Below are positions 43,791-55,765 of a DNA stretch of 64,000 nt, in pieces. The notes beneath the pieces were generated by a model that ran no database searches, was not told where the DNA came from, and saw only the letters and a program-made list of their open reading frames with translations. Each line of letters opens with the position of its first letter. The first letter of the stretch is position 1. The stretch covers positions 189,360,075 to 189,424,074 of the forward strand of contig NC_081552.1 of the NCBI RefSeq assembly GCF_963082655.1, written 5' to 3'. The stretch is from Stomoxys calcitrans. Its lineage: Eukaryota; Arthropoda; Insecta; Diptera; Muscidae. Position numbers and translations under genes: made by a program.

Positions 43791-44054
43791 GCATTAAACC
43801 CTCCGAGCGAATTCTTGGTCCAATAAAGATCATATGCGATTCAGATAAAGGCACTTATATTGTTATACTGTTAGTCAAGCTGTATGCATATACTATTTTC
43901 GTAGCATGGTATTTCACTAAACAAAATATTGAACGATTAGTGTCACAATTGGAATATATTTTTGGTATATAGGTGCACTTTAGCTACCTAAGGTGGAAGA
44001 TTGAACGGGTCTTTGACATTTTTATATTTAGGCATTAAAATAGTACCAGAACCA
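43791..44054. other. Short spacer
   Basis: Nothing recognised. Confidence 0.5.
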
Positions 44055-45928
44055 GTAGGTAAGGTTAGGTTGAAAAGAGGGAGCAGATATTAATCCGCCC
44101 CATGCCACTATGGACATTCACCTAAGCCAGTAATCTGCTTGCGCTCTAAAAACTATAAAGTAACTTCTAAAAAGCAAATTTTATCTTAGGACTTCCGTGC
44201 TTCTTACAAAATTGTTTTCAATGCCACACCCCTAAGTTGGTTCATGTCTGATATTGTGTCCCCACCTAAGTACCTGTGTCTGTTGGACGCGAAAGCGGGG
44301 CAATGACAAAGGAAATGCTCCAACGTCTCAACATCTTCCCCGCATGCCCTACACATGCTACCACTTGCCGCACCGATTTTATATAAGTGAGCTCGAGTCC
44401 TATGTGTCCCGATATGATACCAATAGCTATACTGACCTCCTTCTTTCTTTCTTTCTGTAATAGATCTGGATCCCCCCATAGGAATTTCGCCGTCCTACTG
44501 ACAGTTTCGCTGTTCCACAGTGTTGCATGGGCATTCGTCGCCCACTCCCTTAACCCGGACTGCGTCGACCCGAAAGACTTCGGGTTAACCAAGTTTATTG
44601 ATGGCAGTCCTCTGGCCTTCACTGCCATATCGTCTGCCCTTTCATTTCCCCTTACTCCGTTATGGCCCGGCACCCAAACAATGCCGTCCTGGTTGTTATT
44701 GCCCTTGTGGCAATTTTACTGTCGGTGAAGATGTTCACACTCGACGTCCTCGCGTTAGCACCACACCACTTCACGCATTCCGTGATTCGTCCGGATCTCC
44801 ACCTGCAGGACCATATTATGGTCAGGCAGTCTAAAACAGATGTCAGTCCCTGGGTTTTCAATGCACACCCCCAGGCCCACTCTGTCCTCTAGCTTTGTTC
44901 CATCCGTGTAACATGATCCTCCAGAAGGCAATACTAGGGTTCCGTCAATCCCAGACTGTGCCGATGGCAGCAGTGCGTCGCACTCGACTTCAAGGTTCAT
45001 CTCAGGTATCTGATCGGAAACCTCTCCCCTTCCATCCAGGTTTCCTATCGTCGCCTCGATTATACCTCGATGGTATGAGCTGCTCCAATCCTCAATCCAT
45101 TCTCCCATAGCCTTAAGTATCATAGCCACAGTGGCTGCCTCACACTTAATCTGTATGTCAATGGGTCGGATATCTAGAATAGTCTCCAGTGCCCTAGTGG
45201 GCGTGGTCCTCATTGCTCCGCCTATACCAAGACAACATGTTCTCTGAACCTGCTGTATGGTCCTTATGTTGCCCTTTTTCTCCATAGCAGTCCACGAAAA
45301 TACTGAGGTTTAAGTAAGTATTGGTCTAATCACGCTCCTGTATAGCCAGTGGACTATCCTAGGATTCAGGCCCCATTTCGAGCCTAGGGCCTTTCTATAT
45401 AGTTCCCAACATCTGTGAACCTTCTCAGTACGCTACTGAATGTGACACTTCTACTTCAGTTTCCTGGCCAAGATCATACCTAACTATTTGGCCTTGGCAG
45501 ATATCGAAATCGTCTTAATGAGGAAACGTGGTGCGTTAAATTGGCCCATCTTCGTCTTCCTCGTGAACAGGCATATTTTAGTCTGGGGTAACATTGAGTC
45601 CTCTGGGTCTAGCCCAGTTATATGCCATATGCAAGACCCTTTCGGCCCTTCTAAATAGCTTGTTCGGATCCTTTCCTCTTAGAAGTATTATAACATCGTC
45701 TGCAGACGGCAGAAGGTTCAAATCCCTCCTCAGTCAGCATCCGTAATAGGTCATTTATGGTGGTCACCCATAGGAGTGGCGATAAAATGCCCCCCTGTGG
45801 CGTGCCCTGTGCCACTTTTTCCCTTATATTTATGCCATTGGACACACAATTTATCCACCTGTTCCTTAGCATATGGTTTATCCAGTCTCCAAGGACCGGG
45901 TCCACCCGGTACTGGTCTAAGGATTGGC
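44055..45928 (-). mobile_element. LOA-like LINE, second copy, 5'-truncated in RT
   Basis: Homologous to 9.4-11.2 kb. Minus frames: 45,905-45,651 (NIREKVAQGTPQGGILSPLL, intact PQG motif); ADD box near 45,690 (PSADDVII); 45,285-44,755 (TIQQVQRTCCLGIGGAMRTT, then RNase H start CYTDGTKLEDRVGLGV); 44,673-44,266 (PGHNGVRGNERADDMAVKA, RNase H last Asp; then Cys-rich C-terminus CVGHAGK region). The truncation point is right after GGTACTGGTCTAAGGATTGG. Tail GGTAAGGTTAGG at 44,060. Better preserved than copy 1 but with frameshifts. Confidence 0.85.
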
Positions 45929-46059
45929 AAAAGTCGGACGGTGATGACTGTATAATACCTACCTACCCTTTAAGTACGAATTCTGAACCAATTTTGATGG
46001 ACCTTGGCGGATGCTTTCGGATAGTTTATTAAATGACAACATTATTGCAAATTGCCCAA

Positions 46060-46656
46060 AATCTGACCAACATATATATAGGAGCTATATTAAATATAGT
46101 TGTCGTCAAGGAAAGCGTTGTGCAAAATTTTGGCAAAATTGGTCAATAAATGGGTCATATATGGGAGCTATATCTAAATCTGAACCGATTTCAGCCAAAT
46201 CGGACAAAAATTGCGGGTTGTAAGGATTCAAGAAGTCAAATCGGGAAATCGGTTTACATGGGAGCTATATCAGGTTATAGACCGATTAGGACCGTACTAA
46301 GCACTGTTATTGGAAGTCATAACAGAACACTACATGCTCAATTTCAGCCAAATCGAACAAAAATTTCGGCTTCCAGTGGCTGAAGAAGTTAAATCGGGAG
46401 ATCGGTTTATATGGGAGCAAACCCCAACGACCCCAAGTATTTGAACAAAATTTCATGCTGGTAGAGCTACTACCGTCCGCTATCGTGATTTCGACAGACG
46501 GACGGACAGACATTAGCCATGTCTGTCCGATCGACTCAGAAAGTCGAGACTATCAAAAATATATATACCTTATAGGGTCTTGGACAAATATATAGAGATG
46601 TTACAAACGGAATGACTAGATTAGTATACCCCCATCCTAGGGCGGTGGGTACAAAA
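46060..46656 (-). mobile_element. DINE-1-like element, tail lost
   Basis: Three core units and a complete head (CGACAGACGGACGGACAGAC, GGGTCTTGGACAAATATATAG, CCCCATCCTAGGGCGGTGGG). Confidence 0.75.
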
Positions 46657-46781
46657 ATGGCAGAACCGATTTTCATGAAATTTTAACTGATGGTAGAGAT
46701 TGGTCCCCCGGTGAAAAAAGGTTACATCATTTTATGAGATACGGGAGGGGCGCACCCTCCCATTAACCCCAATTTTCAAAT

Positions 46782-46835
46782 GTCGTATTTTATCGATTGG
46801 AACTACCCATATTGTTCCAATCGATAAAATACGAC
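46782..46835. repeat. Perfect 22-bp hairpin, 10-nt loop
   Basis: GTCGTATTTTATCGATTGGA plus AC (46,782-46,803), loop TACCCATATT, exact complement 46,814-46,835. Lies between two DINE-like pieces in sequence resembling the type-2 core. Confidence 0.95.
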
Positions 46836-46879
46836 AAATTAAAGGTATTTAAAAGTAAAGTATGATAACAATTCGATCT

Positions 46880-47095
46880 CAGCCATGGCAGGTATGGTTC
46901 AAATATTTGTATAACCTGATATAGTTTCCATATAAACAAACAATTATTTTGCTGTCATGACAGTCCATCTTTACTGTAGATGTAGACATATTACCTATAT
47001 ATTTGAAAAACTCATTCAAGGAACGTGTCTTGATCGTGTGTCGATCTATGTTGGAGGGAATATAAGATTCGGCGCGGCCGAACTTTTCTTGGTAA
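46880..47095 (+). mobile_element. DINE-1-like tail fragment
   Basis: ATAACCTGATATAGTTTCCAT and, at the right end, ATGTTGGAGGGAATATAAG with GGCGCGGCCGAACTTTTC. Confidence 0.65.
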
Positions 47096-48012
47096 ATTTT
47101 TTTAGAATTCTTCGTAAACTCCGATTTAAATAAGCGTTTTGTCAAAATGATGAGAAATGAGCTCTCTGGCTTCTCCATCCTCAGAATCCCAGATGCGAAT
47201 CTATGTATGTGCTCGAAACAAAACAACAAATTGTCAAACTTTCCAATGGAAAGTCCGATTGGCCTAGCAACACTTGATCTTTCCTAGGCCAGAAACTTAT
47301 AAAACAGCCCTCGTATTTGCATTTTCATTATTAGGCCAGAAATATATACAGCAGCCCTTGTAAATCACTTAAAACCACTATTTTTGTTTAACCACTACTG
47401 ACAAAGCTGGTTATCCCATTCATTTTGTTAGCAAAAACAAAAACGGCAACTCTGTTTCCGATGGGTCTTATCTCTATTTCAAACAAAAGCGACGATCTTA
47501 AATGATACGGAAATGTCACTCTCTTTGGTGAGCAAATGACAAAAGAGAAAAGGTAAATCACCGAGAGCAGAATTTTTTCAATTACGAGTTGATACCGACA
47601 CGCTCTTAGCTTAATGGAGACATATTGGCGATAGAACCGTATGTATGTGTGTACCAATAATCCGTCAAAAGGAAATGTATCTTAATCTTAAGTGAAATTC
47701 AATTCACTAATTAAGATACATGTACACGCAAACAAACAAGCGTCTGTAAAATTTATTAAAAAACAACATTTAAAGACATTTTGCGCACAATTTTAAAAAC
47801 AGCAAAATGGTATTCAGCCAGAGTATTAGAAAATATTCCATATTTAATCGAGATTAGAGAAGAACTTGTCAGGATGGGGTCCATTGATATTGTAATGTGA
47901 GAACTTGGTACTTATATAAATCAATGAATAATGCGCAAAATTGTATAAATCTCGCGAAAAACTAGATCACGCTGAAAAAGCGTGTATTCAGCAAGGGTCA
48001 ATATAAAATGTA
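47096..48012. other. AT-rich spacer left of the satellite
   Basis: No gene seen. It has an imperfect inverted repeat at 47,676-47,722 (ATGTATCTTAAT and its complement) and a small direct repeat AGGCCAGAAA-CAGCCCT (47,287 and 47,334). Confidence 0.5.
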
Positions 48013-48014
48013 GT

Positions 48015-51000
48015 GTAGAAAACTCTGTTCAGCCAGACTGAATTATAGTTTTCCTATAGAAAACTCTGTTCAGCCAGACTGAATTATAGTTTTCCTATAG
48101 AATACTCTATTCGACCAGGCTGAATTATAGTTTTCCTACAGAAAACTCTATTCAGCCAGGCTGAATTATAGTTTTCCTATAGAAAACTCTATTCAGCCAG
48201 GCTGAATTATAGTTTTCCTATAGAAAACTCTATTCCGCCAGGCTGAATTATAGTTTTCCTTAAGAAAACTCTATTCAGCCAGGCTGAATTATAGTTTTCA
48301 TATAGAAAACTCTATTCAGCCTGGCTGAATTATAGTTTTCCTATAGAAAACTCTATTCAGCCTGGCTGAATTATAGTTTTCCTATAGAAAACTCTATTCA
48401 GCCTGGCTGAATTATAGTTTTCCTATAGAAAACTCTAGTCAGCCAGGCTGAATTATAGTTTTCCTATAGAAAACTCTATTCAGCCAGGCTGAATTATAGT
48501 TTTCCTATAGAATACTCTATTCGACCAGGCTGAATTATAGTTTTCCTACAGAAAACTCTATTCAGCCAGGCTGAATTATAGTTTTCCTATAGAAAACTCT
48601 ATTCAGCCTGGCTGAATTATAGTTTTCCTATAGAAAACTCTATTCAGCCTGGCTGAATTATAGTTTTCCTATAGAAAACTCTATTCAGCCTGGCTGAATT
48701 ATAGTTTTCCTATAGAAAACTCTATTCAGCCTGGCTGAATTATAGTTTTCCTATAGAAAACTCTATTCAGCCTGGCTGAATTATAGTTTTCCTATAGAAA
48801 ACTCTATTCAGCCTGGCTGAATTATAGTTTTCCTATAGAAAACTCTATTCAGCCAGGCTGAATTATAGTTTTCCCATAGAAAACTCTATTCAGCCAGGCT
48901 GAATTATAGTTTTCCTATAGAAAACTCTATTCAGCCAGGCTGAATTATAGTTTTCCTATAAAAAACTCTATTCAGCCAGGCTGAATTGTAGTTTTCCTAT
49001 AGAAAACTCTATTCAGCCAGGCTGAATTATAGTTTTCCTATAGAAAACTTTATTCAGCCAGGCTGAATTATAGTTTTCCTATAGAAAACTCTATTCAGCC
49101 AGGCTGAATTATAGTTTTCCTATAGAAAACTCTATTCAGCCAGGCTGAATTATAGTTTTCCTATAGAAAACTCTATTCAGCCAGGCTGAATTATAGTTTT
49201 CCTATAGAAAACTCTATTCAGCCAGGCTGAATTATAGTTTTCCTATAGAAAACTCTATTCAGCCAGTCTGAATTATAGTTTTCCTATAGAAAACTCTATT
49301 TAGCAAGGCTGAATTATAGTTTTCCTATAGAAAACTCTATTCAGCCAGGCTGAATTATAGTTTTCCTATAGAAAACTCTATTCAGCCAGGCTGAATAATA
49401 GTTTTCCTATAGAAAACTCTATTCAGCCAGGCTGAATTATAGTTTTCCTATAGAAAACTCTATTCAGCCAGGCTGAATTATAGTTTTCCTATAGAAAACT
49501 CTATTCAGCCAGGCTGAATAATAGTTTTCCTATAGAAAACTCTATTCAGCCAGGCTGAATTATAGTTTTCCTACAGAAAACTCTATTCAGCCAGGCTGAA
49601 TTATAGTTTTCCTATAAAAAACTCTATTCAGCCAGGCTGAATTATAGTTTTCCTATAGAAAACTCTATTCAGCCAGGCTGCATTATAGTTTTCCTATAGA
49701 AAACTCTATTCAGCCAGGCTGAATTATAGTTTTCCTATAGAAAACCCTATTCAGCCTGGCTGAATTATAGTTTTCCTATAGAAAACCCTATTCAGCCAGG
49801 CTGAATTATAGTTTTCCTATAGAAAACTCTATTCAGCCAGGCTGAATTATAGTTTTCCTATGGCAAACTCTATTCAGCCAGGATGAGTTATAGTTTTCCT
49901 ATAGAAAACTTTATTCAGCCAGGTTGAATTATAGTTTTCCTATAGAAAACTTTATTCAGCCAGGTTGAATTATAGTTTTCCTATAGAAAACTCTATTCAG
50001 CCAGGTTGAATTATAGTTTTCCTACAGAAAACTCTATTCAGCCAGGCTGAAATATAGTTTTCCTATAGAAAACTCTATTCAGCCAAGCTGAATTATAGTT
50101 TTCCTATAGAAAACTCTATTCAGCCAAGCTGAATTATAGTTTTCCTATAGAAAACTCTATTCAGCCAGGCTGAATTGTAGTTTTCCTATAGAAAACTCTA
50201 TTCAGGCAGGCTGAATTATAGTTTTCCTATAGAAAACTCTATTCAGGCAGGCTGAATTATAGTTTTCCTATAGAAAACTCTACTCAGCCAGGCTGAATTA
50301 TAGTTTTCCTATAGAAAACTCTATTCAGCCAGGCTGAATTATAGTTTTCCTATAGAACACTCTATTCGGCTGAATTATAGTTTTCCTATAGAAAACTTTA
50401 TTCAGCCAGGCTGAATTATAGTTTTCCTATAGAAAACTCTATTCAGCCAGGCTGAATTATAGTTTTCCTATAGAAAACTCTATTCAGCCAGGCTGAATTA
50501 TAGTTTTCCTATAGAAAACTCTATTCAGCCAGGCTGAATTATAGTTTTCCTATAGAAAACTCTATTCAGCCAGGCTGAATTATAGTTTTCCTATAGAAAA
50601 CTCTATTCAGCCAGGCTGAATTATAGTTTTCCTATAGAAAACTCTATTCAGCCAGGCTGAATTATAGTTTTCCTATAGAAAACTCTATTCAGCCAGGCTG
50701 AATTATAGTTTTCCTATAGAAAACTCTATTTAGCAAGGCTGAATTATAGTTTTCCTATAGAAAACTCTATTCAGCCAGGCTGAATTATAGTTTTCCTATA
50801 GAAAACTCTATTCAGCCAGGCTGAATAATAGTTTTCCTATAGAAAACTCTATTCAGCCAGGCTGAATTATAGTTTTCCTACAGAAAACTCTATTCAGCCA
50901 GGCTGAATTATAGTTTTCCTATAGAAAACTCTATTCAGCCAGGCTGAATTATAGTTTTCCTATAGAAAACTCTATTCAGCCAGGCTGAATTATAGTTTTC

Positions 51001-53640
51001 CTATAGAAAACTCTATTCAGCCAGGCTGAATTATAGTTTTCCTATAGAAAACCCTATTCAGCCTGGCTGAATTATAGTTTTCCTATAGAAAACCCTATTC
51101 AGCCAGGCTGAATTATAGTTTTCCTATAGAAAACTCTATTCAGCCAGGCTGAATAATAGTTTTCCTATAGAAAACTCTATTCAGCCAGGCTGAATTATAG
51201 TTTTCCTATAGAAAACTCTATTCAGCCAGGCTGAATTATAGTTTTCCTATAGAAAACTCTATTCAGCCAGGCTGAATAATAGTTTTCCTATAGAAAACTC
51301 TATTCAGCCAGGCTGAATTATAGTTTTCCTACAGAAAACTCTATTCAGCCAGGCTGAATTATAGTTTTCCTATAAAAAACTCTATTCAGCCAGGCTGAAT
51401 TATAGTTTTCCTATAGAAAACTCTATTCAGCCAGGCTGCATTATAGTTTTCCTATAGAAAACTCTATTCAGCCAGGCTGAATTATAGTTTTCCTATAGAA
51501 AACCCTATTCAGCCTGGCTGAATTATAGTTTTCCTATAGAAAACCCTATTCAGCCAGGCTGAATTATAGTTTTCCTATAGAAAACTCTATTCAGCCAGGC
51601 TGAATTATAGTTTTCCTATGGCAAACTCTATTCAGCCAGGATGAGTTATAGTTTTCCTATAGAAAACTTTATTCAGCCAGGTTGAATTATAGTTTTCCTA
51701 TAGAAAACTTTATTCAGCCAGGTTGAATTATAGTTTTCCTATAGAAAACTCTATTCAGCCAGGTTGAATTATAGTTTTCCTACAGAAAACTCTATTCAGC
51801 CAGGCTGAAATATAGTTTTCCTATAGAAAACTCTATTCAGCCAAGCTGAATTATAGTTTTCCTATAGAAAACTCTATTCAGCCAAGCTGAATTATAGTTT
51901 TCCTATAGAAAACTCTATTCAGCCAGGCTGAATTGTAGTTTTCCTATAGAAAACTCTATTCAGGCAGGCTGAATTATAGTTTTCCTATAGAAAACTCTAT
52001 TCAGGCAGGCTGAATTATAGTTTTCCTATAGAAAACTCTACTCAGCCAGGCTGAATTATAGTTTTCCTATAGAAAACTCTATTCAGCCAGGCTGAATTAT
52101 AGTTTTCCTATAGAACACTCTATTCGGCTGAATTATAGTTTTCCTATAGAAAACTTTATTCAGCCAGGCTGAATTATAGTTTTCCTATAGAAAACTCTAT
52201 TCAGCCAGGCTGAATTATAGTTTTCCTATAGAAAACTCTATTCAGCCAGGCTGAATTATAGTTTTCCTATAGAAAACTCTATTCAGCCAGGCTGAATTAT
52301 AGTTTTCCTATAGAAAACTCTATTCAGCCAGGCTGAATTATAGTTTTCCTATAGAAAACTCTATTCAGCCAGGCTGAATTATAGTTTTCCTATAGAAAAC
52401 TCTATTCAGCCAGGCTGAATTATAGTTTTCCTATAGAAAACTCTATTCAGCCAGGCTGAATTATAGTTTTCCTATAGAAAACTCTATTTAGCAAGGCTGA
52501 ATTATAGTTTTCCTATAGAAAACTCTATTCAGCCAGGCTGAATTATAGTTTTCCTATAGAAAACTCTATTCAGCCAGGCTGAATAATAGTTTTCCTATAG
52601 AAAACTCTATTCAGCCAGGCTGAATTATAGTTTTCCTACAGAAAACTCTATTCAGCCAGGCTGAATTATAGTTTTCCTATAGAAAACTCTATTCAGCCAG
52701 GCTGAATTATAGTTTTCCTATAGAAAACTCTATTCAGCCAGGCTGAATTATAGTTTTCCTATAGAAAACTCTATTCAGCCAGGCTGAATTATAGTTTTCC
52801 TATAGAAAACCCTATTCAGCCTGGCTGAATTATAGTTTTCCTATAGAAAACCCTATTCAGCAAGGCTGAATTATAGTTTTCCTATAGAAAACTCTATTCA
52901 GCCAGGCTGAATTATAGTTTTCCTATGGAAAACTCTATTCAGCCAGGATGAGTTATAGTTTTCCTATAGAAAACTTTATTCAGCCAGGTTGAATTATAGT
53001 TTTCCTATAGAAAACTCTATTCAGCCAGGTTGAATTATAGTTTTCCTACAGAAAACTCTATTCAGCCAGGCTGAAATATAGTTTTCCTATAGAAAACTCT
53101 ATTCAGCCAAGCTGAATTATAGTTTTCCTATAGAAAACTCTATTCAGCCAAGCTGAATTATAGTTTTCCTATAGAAAACTCTATTCAGCCAGGCTGAATT
53201 GTAGTTTTCCTATAGAAAACTCTATTCAGGCAGGCTGAATTATAGTTTTCCTATAGAAAACTCTATTCAGGCAGGCTGAATTATAGTTTTCCTATAGAAA
53301 ACTCTATTCAGCTAGGCTGAATTATAGTTTTCCTATAGAAAACTTTATTCAGCCAGGCTGAATCATAGTTTTCCTATAGAAAACTCTATTCAGCCAGGCC
53401 GAATTATAGTTTTCCTATAGAAAACTCTATTCAGCAAGGCTGAATTATAGTTTTCCTATAGAAAACTATATTCAGCCAGGCTGAATTTCCCTATAGAAAA
53501 CTATATTCAGCCAGACTGAATTAAAGTTTCCCTATAGAAAACTCTATTCAGCCAGGCTGAATTAAAGTTTTCCTGTAGAAAGCTCTATTCAGCTAGACTG
53601 AATTATAGTTTTCCCATAGAAAACTCTATTCAGCCAGACT
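48015..53640. repeat. 41-bp satellite array, about 137 near-palindromic monomers
   Basis: Period 41 bp (e.g. TAGAAAACTCTATTCAGCC at 49,082 and 49,123). Each monomer consists of GAAAACTCTATTCAGCC, one central A or T, and GGCTGAATTATAGTTTTC, which pair with one bulge and one mismatch; monomers join through CTATA, itself flanked by GTTTTC/GAAAAC. Monomers are over 90% alike. Occasional variants include a 36-bp monomer lacking AGCCA (50,360; 52,118), TTTAGCAAGG and ATGGCAAACTC. Edge monomers (CTGTTCAGCCAGACTG at the left, several diverged at 53,460-53,640) are the most different, as is usual for satellites. No frame of interest. Confidence 0.98.
49391..52906. repeat. 1,758-bp higher-order tandem duplication within the satellite
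   Basis: Diagnostic variants recur at exactly 1,758 bp (42 x 41 + 36): GAATAATAG 49,391/51,149; CTACAG 49,571/51,329; GCATTATAG 49,681/51,439; ATGGCAAACTC 49,861/51,619; GAACACTCTATTCGG 50,355/52,113; TAGCAAGG 50,731/52,489. A third, shorter copy from 52,806 is offset 1,307 bp from the second. Confidence 0.92.
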
Positions 53641-54258
53641 CTAATCCATCTGAGTTTAGTGTTTCCTATAAAAACAACCCTATCGACTATTTTTGCTGTT
53701 TCATAGGATTTGACTGATGTCATAGTAATTCCAATTATTGATCTGATCACTGTAATAATCCAAATAACCATACAATGTTTTACGCCTTCATGTCTCCATT
53801 GTTTGTTTAAGGTTTTTTTCCGTATTTTTGCCATTTGGAAATGTTCTTCAAGCATTTCTCTAAGAAGCCGCCGAAAATGGCAAAATATTGGTCATACTCT
53901 GTCGTGGTTTTTTATGTTTGTATATCAGCCATTAATTGGCCACAATTAATTTGAAAAATAAAAGGGAAAATTGCTTTTTAATTACGGGCCGTTAAAGTCA
54001 TCACACTTTGCCGCTTGGCATTTTGCTGTATCAAAATGAGAAATTATTTGATGAAAATACAAATTTATTACCCTTTGTCATCATTCTTTTAGATTTTCTC
54101 TATTTATTTATTATTAGTTTTTAATTCATTCCAATGAAGAGCAGTTGCCAATGAATTGATGTACAACATTTTCCTTGTGTCAATCTTCATGTGATTGTCA
54201 TCGAGCGCATCGCGGGTGGTGTATTCGTTCATATACCCTACCCTATGAAAAACAAACT
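53641..54258. other. AT-rich spacer right of the satellite
   Basis: No gene or recognised element. Weak overlapping frames on both strands at 53,589-53,949 have no domain. Confidence 0.5.
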
Positions 54259-54495
54259 GCCCTGAACATTCCATTAAGGAACTGGAGAAAACTTCTCACA
54301 TATCAATAGTTCTGTCCGATTCAAGTTTAAGCTCAATGATAAGGGACCTCGTTTTTATAGCCGAGTCCGGACGGCGTGCCGCAGTACGACACCTCTTTGT
54401 GAGGGAGTACCTTACAAATGTCACCAGCACCGCTGAAAATTATTTCAGATGTCATATGCGTACATTCTAACTACTGCGCTACGGTGGCTCCCATA
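54259..54495 (-). repeat. tRNA-derived SINE, copy 2, internally deleted
   Basis: Minus strand: CCACCGTAGCGCAGTAG (A-box region at 54,472-54,490), then the B-box region is lost. The body CGGACTCGGCTATAAAAACG and CTTATCATTGAGCTTAAACT is present, ending at the GGAATGTTCA end. Confidence 0.75.
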
Positions 54496-54703
54496 CACTA
54501 ACCTTATAACTGAAATATTTGTGACTATTTTTATTCGGGGGAATAATCTACTTATATCAGACAAGGGGCCCATCCGTAATAACTCACTGTATCAAATTTC
54601 ATCGAAATGAGATAAAAGTACGCATTTTAAGTGACTAAGACCTTAAATCGGTAGATCGGTCGGCACGGATATCTCAATGTCCCGAATTTCAACAAAATTA
54701 TAG

Positions 54704-55484
54704 ATTAAACAAGTAATAGCGTGCTAATTTCGACTGTGCCGAATCTTATATACCCTCTTCCGTGGATCGCATTTGTCAAATGCTTTTCCGGGTACCTCTT
54801 TTTAGGCAAACAAAGGATAATGGATAAAAATTGTCATGCTATTGAAGCCAAATCAGGTACCATAGCAAAAACCATTGTGCAAATCGGATAAGAATTGCGC
54901 TCTTAAGAGGCTCAAGAAGTCAAGATCCAAGATCGGGTTAAAAGGCAGCTATAGCAAAACATGGGGAGGCCACCGTAGCGCAGAGGTTGGCATGTCCGCC
55001 TATGACGCCGAATGCCCGGGGTTCGAATCCTGGCGAGACCATCAGAAAAAATGTTCAGCGGTGGTTTTCCCCTCCTAATGCTGGCAACATTTGTGAGGTA
55101 CAATGCCATCTAAAACTTCTCTCCAAAAGAGGTGTCGCACTGCGGCACACCGTTCGGACTCGGCTACAAAAAGGAGGCCCCATATCATTGAGCTTAAAAA
55201 ACTTAAATCGGACTGCACTCATTGATAAGTGAGAAGTTTGCCCCTGTTCCTTAGTGGAATGTTCATGGGTAAAATTTGCACTTGCATTTGTATCAAAACA
55301 TGGACCGATATGACCCATTTACAATCCCAACCGACCTACACAAATAGGAAGTATTTATGCAAAATTTCAAGCTCCTGGCTTTACTCCTTCGAATATTAAC
55401 GTGCTTTCCACAGACGGACAGACAGACGAACGGACATGGCTACATCGATGTAAAATGTCATGGCGATCAAGAATATATATATAT
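54704..55484 (-). mobile_element. DINE-1-like element with a nested SINE, head truncated
   Basis: Tail AACAAGTAATAGCGTGCTAA and TATATACCCTCTTCCGTGG; one and a half core units; SINE; resumes at CAAAACATGGACCGATATG; head to GGCGATCAAGAATATATATAT, after which the sequence is unrelated. A weaker core-like piece lies at 54,540-54,700. Confidence 0.75.
54967..55295 (+). repeat. tRNA-derived SINE, copy 3, with target duplication
   Basis: A-box TAGCGCAGAGG at 54,976-54,986, B-box GGTTCGAATCC at 55,020-55,030, body as in copy 1. CAAAACATGG occurs immediately before (54,956) and after the SINE, so the host DINE-like element gives both the insertion point and the target duplication. Confidence 0.9.
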
Positions 55485-55619
55485 GAGTGGGCCCCAGATT
55501 CTTTTTCCTTTCATTGGAGTACAATATCGTGCAAGTAGGGCTACATAACTGTTTGGATTTGTTTCTATTGACTCAAATAATTATATCAAATGTTTGCTCC
55601 ACTGTCAAATAGCTTTTAT

Positions 55620-55765
55620 TTGAGTCCCTTATTGTCGTGATTCATATGTCCCAAATACTTGAATTCTTATATAATTATCAGATATCAGTACCAAATTTTC
55701 CCGATCCCGGGGTTGGAGCGGTCCCTCATTGTCCCAAATATGATGACCAGATTTGTAGTTTACTC
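55620..55765 (+). repeat. Type-2 core fragment, left part
   Basis: CCCAAATACTTGAATTC, GATATCAGTACCAAATTTTC, GGGGTTGGAGCGGTCCCTCA and CCAGATTTGTAGTTTACTC. Interrupted by the hAT-like MITE. Confidence 0.65.

Noticed and set aside
48015..53640. CRISPR-like regular 41-bp repeats
   Set aside because: No unique spacers; repeats are contiguous and the genome is eukaryotic.
53589..53949. Short antiparallel frames beside the satellite
   Set aside because: One runs into the satellite; neither has recognisable domains.
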